From AC-56 sp046729615 (GTDB taxonomy: Bacteria > Actinomycetota > Thermoleophilia > Solirubrobacterales > 70-9): 64,000 nucleotides of DNA. The notes beneath the pieces were generated by a model. The model ran no database searches, was not told where the DNA came from, and saw only the letters and a program-made list of their open reading frames with translations. A program made the position numbers and the translations under genes. Position 1 is the stretch's first letter; the number at the start of each line of letters is the position of its first letter. The stretch is taken from positions 1 to 64,000 of the forward strand of contig JBKPHA010000029.1 in NCBI GenBank assembly GCA_046729615.1, written 5' to 3'. Shown in pieces: positions 57,135-64,000 of this stretch.

Positions 57135-57860
57135 ATGACCGCGATGGCACGGGCGCAGACAGCGGCGGCCAAGGCGCAGGGCGCGCAGTTGCCGGGGGCC
57201 GCAAAGCGCCGAGCCCGCGCCCGCCGCCGCGCGGCGAAGTTGTTTCGCTTCGACCGCTCGCTGGGAGCCCGCTTCGTCGCGGGAGCCGATGAGGCGGGAC
57301 GGGGATCGCTCGCCGGCCCGCTGGTGGCGGCCGCAGTGCTCATCGACCACGAGAACCTGAGCCTCCGCGACCGCCGGGCGCTGTCCGGGCTCGACGACTC
57401 CAAGGTCCGAAGCCCGGAGGAGCGCGAGGAGCTCTACCCGTGCGTGCTCCGGGTGGCCACGCGGGTGGCGGTCACGGTGCGCTGCGTCCGCGGGATCGAC
57501 GCCCGCGGACTACACGTCACCAACCTCGCCGCGCTCGCGAGGTGCCTCGAGCGGGTGGCCGTGCCGGGTGCCGTCTGCCTAACTGACGGGTTTCGCGCGC
57601 CATCCTGCTTGGTGCGGCACCGGGCGGTGATCGACGGGGACGCCAAGAGCGCCGCGGTCGCGGCCGCCTCCGTCGTCGCCAAGGTGACCCGGGATCGCTA
57701 CATGACGAGTATCGACCACGCCTACCCGGAGTTCGGGTTCGCCGGCAACGTCGGCTACTCCACCCCGGAGCACCGCGCCGCGATCATCGAGCACGGCCTC
57801 TCCGAGGTTCATCGCCGCTCATTCCAGTCGATCGCGTACTCGCAGCTCGAGCTCGACTGA
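57135..57860 (+). CDS. rnhB: Ribonuclease HII
   Basis: Removes RNA from RNA-DNA hybrids and single ribonucleotides from DNA. The 241-residue protein has a basic Ala/Arg-rich N-terminus, the DEAGRG motif in VAGADEAGRGSLAGPLV, LDDSKVRSPEEREELY, the Asp of CLTDGFRAP (the third acidic site) and SVVAKVTRDRYM with a late acidic site. Three possible starts occur close together; the ATG at MTAMARAQ was taken. Confidence 0.92.
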   Translation: MTAMARAQTAAAKAQGAQLPGAAKRRARARRRAAKLFRFDRSLGARFVAGADEAGRGSLAGPLVAAAVLIDHENLSLRDRRALSGLDDSKVRSPEEREELYPCVLRVATRVAVTVRCVRGIDARGLHVTNLAALARCLERVAVPGAVCLTDGFRAPSCLVRHRAVIDGDAKSAAVAAASVVAKVTRDRYMTSIDHAYPEFGFAGNVGYSTPEHRAAIIEHGLSEVHRRSFQSIAYSQLELD

Positions 57861-58930
57861 CGCTGGCGATCGACACGCACCGGCTGGCGCCGCTTCGCGC
57901 CGCCGCGCAGCTCCTTCACCGGCCCGGAGACGTTCGGCATCCCGTCGACGTCGCCCTGGGGACCGCCGGCATCCAGGCGCAGGACCTCCGCGCGGGCAGG
58001 CTGGGCTTCAGGGCTCGAGGCGCCCGGCTGCGAGCCGGCGACGTGGACCGAGCTCGCACCGAGGAGCGCTCCATCGTCCGCACCTGGGCCATGCGCAGCA
58101 CGATGCACATGCTGGCCGCCGAGGACGCGGGGTGGGTCCTGCCGCTTTTCGACGCCGGGCTGGTGTCGGACTCCCGGCACCGGCTGCGCCAGCTCGGCCT
58201 CGATGCTCCCGCCCAGGAGCGCGCGCTCGAGGCGATCCGCGCGGCGCTGGAGAGCGACGGCTACCTCGGGCGCAGCGACCTGGTGGAGCGCCTGGGGCGC
58301 CTAGGGATCGAGATCGACGCCGCGCGCCGGGTCCACCTGTTCCGGGTTGCGACCGGCCAGGGCATTGGGATCCTGGGCCCCGACCGGGGCGCGCAGACGC
58401 TGCTCGCGCTGCGGCGGGAGTGGCTCGGTGCGTCCCCGACGCACGATCGCGCCGCCGCAGTGGCCGAGCTGGCGCGACGCTACCTCCGCGCGTTCGGCCC
58501 CGCGACCGAGGCTGATTTCGCGGGCTGGTCGGGCCTGCCGCTTCGCGACGTGCGTAACGGCATCGGCGCGATCGCAAGGGAGCTCGTCGAGGTGAGGATC
58601 GGCGACGCTCGTGCCTGGCTGCCGCGCCGCGGCGCGCGGAGGGCCCCGCGCGGGCTCGTCCGGCTCATCCCGGCGTGGGACAACTACCTGATGGGTCACC
58701 GGGACCGCGACTTCATCGCGCGACCTGAGAGGTGGCGTCGGATCATGCCCGGCGGGGGGCTCATTCGGGCCACGATCCTGGTCGACGGGGTGGCGGTGGG
58801 GACGTGGGGGATGAAGCGGAAGAGAGATTCGATCGAGGTCGACCCGAGCCCCTTCGCCGACCTCGACGCCGGCGTTAGAGAGGCAATAAGGGCGGAGGTC
58901 CAAGACGTCCGCCGATTCGAGGGCGCCTAG
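57857..58930 (+). CDS. AlkZ-like winged-helix DNA-binding protein, probable CTG start
   Basis: A protein of the HTH_42/AlkZ family; AlkZ (YcaQ) members are DNA glycosylases for crosslinks or azinomycin damage. Homology begins before any ATG, GTG or TTG: LAPLRAAAQLLHRPGDV and VALGTAGIQAQDLRAGRLGF precede the GTG at 58043. Then come RTWAMRSTMHMLAAEDAGWV, EADFAGWSGLPLRDVRNGI and LIPAWDNYLMGHRDRDFIA. The frame is open back to CTG codons at 57857 and 57863, overlapping the rnhB stop, so a CTG start giving about 357 residues is inferred. If only GTG is used the protein has 295 residues and lacks part of the first winged helix. Confidence 0.75.
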   Translation: MTLAIDTHRLAPLRAAAQLLHRPGDVRHPVDVALGTAGIQAQDLRAGRLGFRARGARLRAGDVDRARTEERSIVRTWAMRSTMHMLAAEDAGWVLPLFDAGLVSDSRHRLRQLGLDAPAQERALEAIRAALESDGYLGRSDLVERLGRLGIEIDAARRVHLFRVATGQGIGILGPDRGAQTLLALRREWLGASPTHDRAAAVAELARRYLRAFGPATEADFAGWSGLPLRDVRNGIGAIARELVEVRIGDARAWLPRRGARRAPRGLVRLIPAWDNYLMGHRDRDFIARPERWRRIMPGGGLIRATILVDGVAVGTWGMKRKRDSIEVDPSPFADLDAGVREAIRAEVQDVRRFEGA

Positions 58931-59313
58931 AACGCGTCGCGAACGTGCTCCCACTCGACCGCCTGCCCGTCGCGCCCGATCCTCACGCCCACGACGTCGA
59001 AGCGAATCGCGGAGTGGCGCGGGACAAACCCGTCGTGTTCATGCAGCCAACCGATCGCGAGCGACCGGAGCTTGCGCTGCTTTCGCCAACCCACGGCGAG
59101 CACGGGTCTTGGCGGGCCGGCGACGGTGCCCGCTCGCAGCCCCTTGACCTCGACGAACACGAGCTCAGTGCCGTCCATCGCGATGACGTCGATTTCTCCC
59201 GGCACCTGGCTCGTGCGCTGGTTGCGGGCGACGATCCGCATGCCGGAGCGCTCAAGGCGCGCTGCGGCCATCGTCTCGGCGTGATCCCCGAGGTCCTTGC
59301 GGTCGCTGGCCAT
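58927..59313 (-). CDS. yraN: UPF0102 (YraN) endonuclease-like protein
   Basis: A 128-residue small restriction-endonuclease-fold protein: KDLGDHAETMAAARLERSGM, NQRTSQVPGEIDVIAMDGTE and LVFVEVKGLRAGTVAGPPRP, with the Glu, Asp and ExK nuclease residues. Function is uncertain; it usually lies between rnhB and comM as here, but is on the opposite strand. The Met at MASDRKDL was used, not the upstream one. Confidence 0.85.
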   Translation of the reverse strand: MASDRKDLGDHAETMAAARLERSGMRIVARNQRTSQVPGEIDVIAMDGTELVFVEVKGLRAGTVAGPPRPVLAVGWRKQRKLRSLAIGWLHEHDGFVPRHSAIRFDVVGVRIGRDGQAVEWEHVRDAF

Positions 59314-59406
59314 CGCGGGGACCGTAGGGACCGCCGCTGCGCGTGTGGCGCCCGGATCGTGACGAATTCGGCACAACTAGCGCACCACGTGCGAAATCTT
59401 CGGCCG

Positions 59407-59412
59407 TAGCTT
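59407..59412 (+). promoter_or_regulatory. Candidate -10 box (TAGCTT) for comM
   Basis: A TANNNT hexamer ending 7 nt before the comM GTG, in the divergent gap with yraN. Confidence 0.35.
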
Positions 59413-59419
59413 CGCGGCC

Positions 59420-60925
59420 GTGCTCGCGACGGCGCGAACGTTCAGCTTGCTTGGCATCGAGGTGCGCGAGGTGCACGTCGAGGTCGACGTGTGCAGCTAC
59501 GGGCTGAAGACGTTCTCGCTGGTCGGGCTGCCCGACACAGCGGTGCGCGAGTCGCGCGAGCGGGTACGGGCGGCGCTCGAGAACTCGGGCTTCGATTACC
59601 CCCAGCACCGCATTACCGCGAACCTCGCGCCCGCGAACCTGCCCAAGGCCGGGCCCAGCTTCGACCTCGCCATTGCAGCCGCGCTGCTTGCCGCGTCGAA
59701 GCAGCTCCGCCCGGAGCAGCTCGCCGGGGTGATGCTCGCCGGCGAGCTGGCGTTGGACGGGACGATCAGGCCCGTCCCCGGCGCGCTCGCGATGGCCGAG
59801 GCGGCTCGAGCGCTCCGCGCCCACGAGATCGCTGTCCCGGCGGCCAACGGGCCGGAGGCCGCGCTCACACGTGGCCTGCGCGTGGTCCCCCTGGAGCGCC
59901 TCGATCAGCTCAAGCGCCTCGGTACGCCCGATGAGCCAGCACCGCCCGAGCCGTTCGAGCTCCGCCTGAACGGCTCCGGTCCGGCGGGCCCCGACCTCTC
60001 CGACCTGCGCGGCCAGGCGTACCTGCGCGACGCGCTGGAGATCGCCGCGGCCGGGGGCCACAGCCTGCTCATCATCGGCCCGCCCGGGGCCGGCAAGTCC
60101 CTCGCCGCCAAGCGGCTTCCCTCGATCCTGCCGCCGCTAACGCGCCCGGACGCGATGGAGGTTCTGCGGGTGGCGAGCGCATGCGGGCTGCTCAGCCGCG
60201 GTCACCTGGCGCTGCGGCGGCCGTTCCGGGCTCCTCACCACACGGTCTCCACGGCCGGGCTCGTCGGCGGCGGCTCTCCGCCGCGACCAGGGGAGGTAAC
60301 CCTCGCGCACCGGGGCGTGCTGTTCCTGGACGAGCTCGCGGAGTTTTCCCGGGAGGCGCTCGAGGCGCTTCGCCAGCCGCTCGAGGAGGGTCGCGTGGCG
60401 ATCACCCGAGCCCGCGGGGCGGTCGAGCTGCCATGCCGGTTCATGCTCGTCGCCGCGTCCAACCCCTGTCCCTGCGGGCGGGGCGAGGAGTCCGGGGAGT
60501 GCGAGTGCCGCCCCGGGTCGGTGCGCCGCTACCGGGCGAAGCTCAGCGGCGCGCTCGCTGACCGGATCGACATCTCGGTGGCCATCGATCGCCCGAGCGC
60601 CGAGGAAATGGGACAGCGGCGCGGCGTCGACTCCGCGGCGATCCGGGCACGCGTTATTGCCGCGCGCGAGCGGCAAGAGCGGCGCCTGGGGTCCGGGCGC
60701 TGCAACGCCGACATGGCGCCAGCAGAGCTGCGGAGCACGGCCGAGCTCGCGTCGGAGGCGCGACGCACGCTGGCGCGCGGCCACGCCCAGCTGGGCCTGA
60801 GCGGCCGCGGCTATGACCGCGTGCTTCGCGTTTCGCGGACGATCGCGGATCTCGCCGGGGCCGACCGCATCGAGGCCGAGCACGTCGCGCGGGCGATCAG
60901 CCTGCGGCGCCGGGGCGCCGAGTGA
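59420..60925 (+). CDS. comM: ComM/YifB AAA+ ATPase (Mg-chelatase-like)
   Basis: A hexameric helicase that drives branch migration during natural transformation. The 501-residue protein has the N-terminal Lon-like domain (VHVEVDVCSYGLKTFSLVGL; NLAPANLPKAGPSFDLAIAA), Walker A IIGPPGAGKSLAAKRLPSIL, Walker B GVLFLDELAEFSREALEALR and a cysteine cluster CPCGRGEESGECECRP before RYRAKLSGALADRIDI. GTG start. It overlaps dprA (GTGA), and the pair suggests competence for DNA uptake or general recombination. Confidence 0.92.
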   Translation: MLATARTFSLLGIEVREVHVEVDVCSYGLKTFSLVGLPDTAVRESRERVRAALENSGFDYPQHRITANLAPANLPKAGPSFDLAIAAALLAASKQLRPEQLAGVMLAGELALDGTIRPVPGALAMAEAARALRAHEIAVPAANGPEAALTRGLRVVPLERLDQLKRLGTPDEPAPPEPFELRLNGSGPAGPDLSDLRGQAYLRDALEIAAAGGHSLLIIGPPGAGKSLAAKRLPSILPPLTRPDAMEVLRVASACGLLSRGHLALRRPFRAPHHTVSTAGLVGGGSPPRPGEVTLAHRGVLFLDELAEFSREALEALRQPLEEGRVAITRARGAVELPCRFMLVAASNPCPCGRGEESGECECRPGSVRRYRAKLSGALADRIDISVAIDRPSAEEMGQRRGVDSAAIRARVIAARERQERRLGSGRCNADMAPAELRSTAELASEARRTLARGHAQLGLSGRGYDRVLRVSRTIADLAGADRIEAEHVARAISLRRRGAE

Positions 60926-61805
60926 GCTCGGCGGTCTGGAGGATCGGCCGCGGCGACTCGGGCTATCCCGCCGGGCTGCTGGACCTGGGCGCCGAGGCAC
61001 CCAAGGCTCTATTTGGATGCGGCAGCAAGCGGCTGGTGAGCGAGCTGGATGCGGAGCAGGCGGTCACCATCGTCGGCTCCCGGCATCCGAGCGCCTACGG
61101 GCTCGAGGTCGCCGAGGAGCTCGGACATCTGCTGGGGGCGGCCGGCCTCGTGATCGTGAGCGGCATGGCGATCGGGATCGATGCCGCGGTTCACCGCGGC
61201 ATGCTCGCCGGCAACGGCGCCACCATCGCCGTGCTGGGCGGCGGCCCGGATGTCGTCTATCCGCGCAGCGAGCGCCGCCTGTATGGGCGCATCGTGGCGA
61301 CGGGAGCGGTGATCTCCGAAATGCCGCCGGGCACGTCCCCCGGGCCGGGTTGTTTCCCCCGGCGGAACCGGATCATGGCCGCGCTGGCGACGATGACGAT
61401 CGTCGTCGAGGCCGCGCAGCCGTCCGGGTCGCTGATCACCGCCGAGCGCGCCTACAAGCTCGGCCGGGAGGTCGGCGCCGTGCCGGGACGCGTGACGAGC
61501 CGTGTCGCCAAGGGCACCAACGGCCTCATCGCCGACGGGGCGGCGGTGATCCGAGACGCGCAGGACGTCCTCGACCGCCTCCTCGGCATCGGCGTGACGG
61601 CCGCGAGGCGAACGGGCCCGCCGCTCGAGGCCGCGTTGGCCAACGTCGCGGATGCCGTCGCCGCGGGAGCCGCCACCCCCGACGCGGTCGCGGTCGCGGC
61701 GACAATCTCGGCGCCGGAAGCCGCCGTTGCCCTGGCCCGCCTGGAGCTTCTGGGGTACGTCCGCGCCGACGGCACCGGCCGCTACGCGCGGACTACGCTG
61801 GAGCG

Positions 61806-61809
<4 letters not shown>
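60922..61809 (+). CDS. dprA: DNA-processing protein DprA
   Basis: Loads RecA on incoming single-stranded DNA during transformation. The 295-residue protein has the Rossmann-like core TIVGSRHPSAYGLEVAEELG, IVSGMAIGIDAAVHRGML, VLGGGPDVVYPRSERRLY, SEMPPGTSPGPGCFPRRNRI and TIVVEAAQPSGSLITAERAY. The N-terminal SAM-like domain is nearly absent; the C-terminal winged helix is present. GTG start; overlaps thiD (GTGA). Confidence 0.93.
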
Positions 61810-62602
<793 letters not shown>

Positions 62603-62606
<4 letters not shown>

Positions 62607-62845
62607 AGCTGGTGCGGATGAAGCCGGGGCACGGAGACGTGTTGCTCGCCGAGGGTGATCCGGCGGTCTCCGAGGACGAGGAGAGGCTGGTCGCCGAGTT
62701 TCGCCGCCAGCTCGAGCTCGGGATGTCGGCTGCGGTGCCGACCTCCGATGGACCCAGGCGCGAGGCCACGATGGTCCGCGACTTCGCGGAGGTCCCGCGT
62801 GACGCGGAGCGCGTCGTGTTCTTCCCGCCGGCCGCAGGCGGTTGA
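62603..62845 (+). CDS. Hypothetical 80-residue protein
   Basis: A short acidic protein starting KLVRMKPGHGDVLLAEGDPA, then an amphipathic helix (EERLVAEFRRQLELGMSAAV) and a mixed tail ending VVFFPPAAGG. Its ATG overlaps the thiD stop, and its own stop overlaps the next gene (TTGA), so it sits in a fully coupled chain. The family was not recognised. Tight coupling on both sides and normal codon use argue that it is real. Confidence 0.65.
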
Positions 62846-63399
62846 GCCTCCTCATCGCGACGTCGGTCATCGTGCTGGCGGTCCTTGCGATCGTCGCCTT
62901 TGGCCCGTCGGTCGCCAAGCGCGTACGCCGGATGATCCCCCGCCGCGAGACGCGTGAGCGCATCCCGCCGTATGACCCGGGCCGCGAGCGCCGGGCCGAG
63001 GCGCGCGCCCGGCGGCTGATGCGCTCGGTGGTGTCGGCGGAGGAGTACGCGATGTATACCGAGCTGGGCTTCATGGCGGTCGACGGCGCCGAGGGCGAAG
63101 GCGGCTACGGCTACCTGCTCTACCCGCACCGCCCGATCGTCGCGTTCGATCTCCGCACCGGCAAGCTCCTGAACGAGTACTGCGTCGGATTTCCCGATCG
63201 ATCCGAGCCGATGCAGCAGCGGCTGCCGGGCGCCGACGACGTGCTCGCGAAGTGGATGTCGCTGCGCGCTGGCGAGCGCGAGTTGATCTCGGTCGCGAAC
63301 ATGCACGTTCCGGGCCGCCAACTCGACCCGGGCCAGGTGGCGCGGGATCTGATCCGGCTGCGGGAGTGGCGGGCCCGACGGGTCCGGACGGCCGCGTGA
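62842..63399 (+). CDS. Hypothetical membrane-anchored protein, 185 residues
   Basis: It begins with one membrane helix (LLIATSVIVLAVLAIVAFG), then a very basic stretch (AKRVRRMIPRRETRERIPPY; RRAEARARRLMR) and a globular domain with SAEEYAMYTELGFMAVDGAE, GYGYLLYPHRPIVAFDLRTG and ADDVLAKWMSLRAGERELIS. The domain looks conserved but was not assigned to a family. It is coupled to the preceding gene (TTGA) and to ilvD (GTGA). Confidence 0.65.
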   Translation: MSLLIATSVIVLAVLAIVAFGPSVAKRVRRMIPRRETRERIPPYDPGRERRAEARARRLMRSVVSAEEYAMYTELGFMAVDGAEGEGGYGYLLYPHRPIVAFDLRTGKLLNEYCVGFPDRSEPMQQRLPGADDVLAKWMSLRAGERELISVANMHVPGRQLDPGQVARDLIRLREWRARRVRTAA

Positions 63400-64000
63400 G
63401 CGAGCTCCCCCGACCGCGCTCCGCCGCGGTCTTCGACGGCCCGGATCGAGCCGCAGCCCGCGCCTACATGAAGGGCATCGGCTTCGACGACGAGGCGCTC
63501 CGGCGCCCCACGGTCGGGATCGCCAACACCTGGATCGAGGCGATGCCGTGCAACTTCCACCTCCGCGATCTGGCGGAGTCGGTGAAGGAGGGCGTGCGGG
63601 AGGCTGGGGGGACGCCCATGGAGTTCAACTCGATCGCGATCTCGGACGGGATCACGATGGGCACCGAGGGCATGAAGACCTCGCTGATCAGCCGCGAGGT
63701 GATCGCCGACTCGATCGAGCTGACCGTGCGCGGCTATCAGTTCGACGCCGTCGTCGCGCTGTCGGGCTGCGACAAGACGATCCCGGGCGCGGTGATGGCG
63801 CTCGCCCGGCTGGACGTGCCCGCTGTGATGCTCTACGGCGGCTCGATCGCACCGGGCCGCTGGCGGGGCGAGGACGTGACAATTCAGGACGTCTTCGAGG
63901 CGATCGGCGCGCACGCTGCCGGGGACATGTCCGACGAGGAGCTTCACGAGCTCGAGGCCTGCGCGAGCCCGGGCGCCGGCGCCTGCGGCGGCCAGTTCAC
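63396..64000 (+). CDS. ilvD: Dihydroxy-acid dehydratase, N-terminal part
   Basis: Dehydrates dihydroxy acids in valine, leucine and isoleucine synthesis, using a [2Fe-2S] or [4Fe-4S] cluster. The visible 201 residues include PTVGIANTWIEAMPCNFHLR (first cluster Cys), FNSIAISDGITMGTEGMKTS, ALSGCDKTIPGAVMALARLD (second Cys) and GAGACGGQF (third Cys) at the edge of the window. GTG start overlapping the upstream stop; the gene continues beyond base 64000. Confidence 0.94.
   Translation, partial: MSELPRPRSAAVFDGPDRAAARAYMKGIGFDDEALRRPTVGIANTWIEAMPCNFHLRDLAESVKEGVREAGGTPMEFNSIAISDGITMGTEGMKTSLISREVIADSIELTVRGYQFDAVVALSGCDKTIPGAVMALARLDVPAVMLYGGSIAPGRWRGEDVTIQDVFEAIGAHAAGDMSDEELHELEACASPGAGACGGQF

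Overview
The window is high-GC DNA (about 70 percent by eye) from a free-living bacterium, almost certainly an actinomycete-lineage organism. The best fit is the class Thermoleophilia (Solirubrobacterales, Gaiellales and relatives). The basis is the base composition, the SepIVA-like protein beside coaD, a DUF3352 protein, zinc-ribbon forms of L28 and L32, dense GTGA/ATGA/TTGA stop-start overlaps, and an aromatic leader peptide in front of the DAHP synthase gene. Taxonomy is inferred, not tested.

Layout. 1-2.7 kb (minus): a small operon of a secreted propeller protein, an M14 carboxypeptidase, an ECF sigma factor and the start of a membrane protein. 2.8-7.1 kb: a FetAB-type ABC exporter, a methyltransferase, a broken MFS exporter and a DUF1360 protein. 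7.1-16.4 kb: trpS, scpAB, rluB, then an aromatic amino acid block (aroH, hisC-like, attenuated aroF, tyrA, aroA), then cmk. 16.6-28.3 kb: der, a DUF3352 protein, metK, priA, def, fmt, rsmB and rpe. 28.3-34.5 kb: a degenerate potassium channel, a flippase, the riboflavin operon ribD-ribE-ribBA-ribH and rpmB. 34.5-41.2 kb: yloV-type DAK protein, recG, rsmD, coaD and sepIVA, interrupted by a small RidA/FAD-oxidase scar. 41.3-45.1 kb: a 4 kb accessory insertion between sepIVA and yceD (hydrolase pseudogene, crotonase, reductases, methyltransferase). 45.2-64 kb: the conserved chain yceD-rpmF-plsX-acpP-rnc-smc-ftsY-ffh-rpsP-khpA-trmD-rplS-lepB-rnhB-alkZ-like-yraN-comM-dprA-thiD, two unknown genes and the start of ilvD.

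How the genes work together. Three themes dominate: supply of aromatic amino acids, with a leader peptide rich in Trp, Phe and Tyr; riboflavin synthesis as one operon; and a translation/secretion/chromosome block (SRP pathway Ffh-FtsY-LepB, SMC-ScpAB, ribosomal proteins, tRNA and rRNA modification). No tRNA, rRNA, CRISPR array, prophage or complete insertion sequence was seen.

Most interesting: (1) an aromatic leader peptide and hairpins before aroF; (2) an SMC of only 770 residues with no visible hinge; (3) an RNase III beside it lacking two of four metal ligands; (4) a three-copy, about 195 bp intergenic repeat with terminal inverted repeats, internal hairpins (one with compensatory changes), and in two copies the ribosome binding site of der or rpe; (5) a 122-nt long hairpin between smc and ftsY; (6) TANNNT boxes 6-12 nt before many start codons, suggesting widespread leaderless transcripts; (7) two further families of dispersed hairpins. 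Four accessory genes are frame-broken while every core gene is intact.
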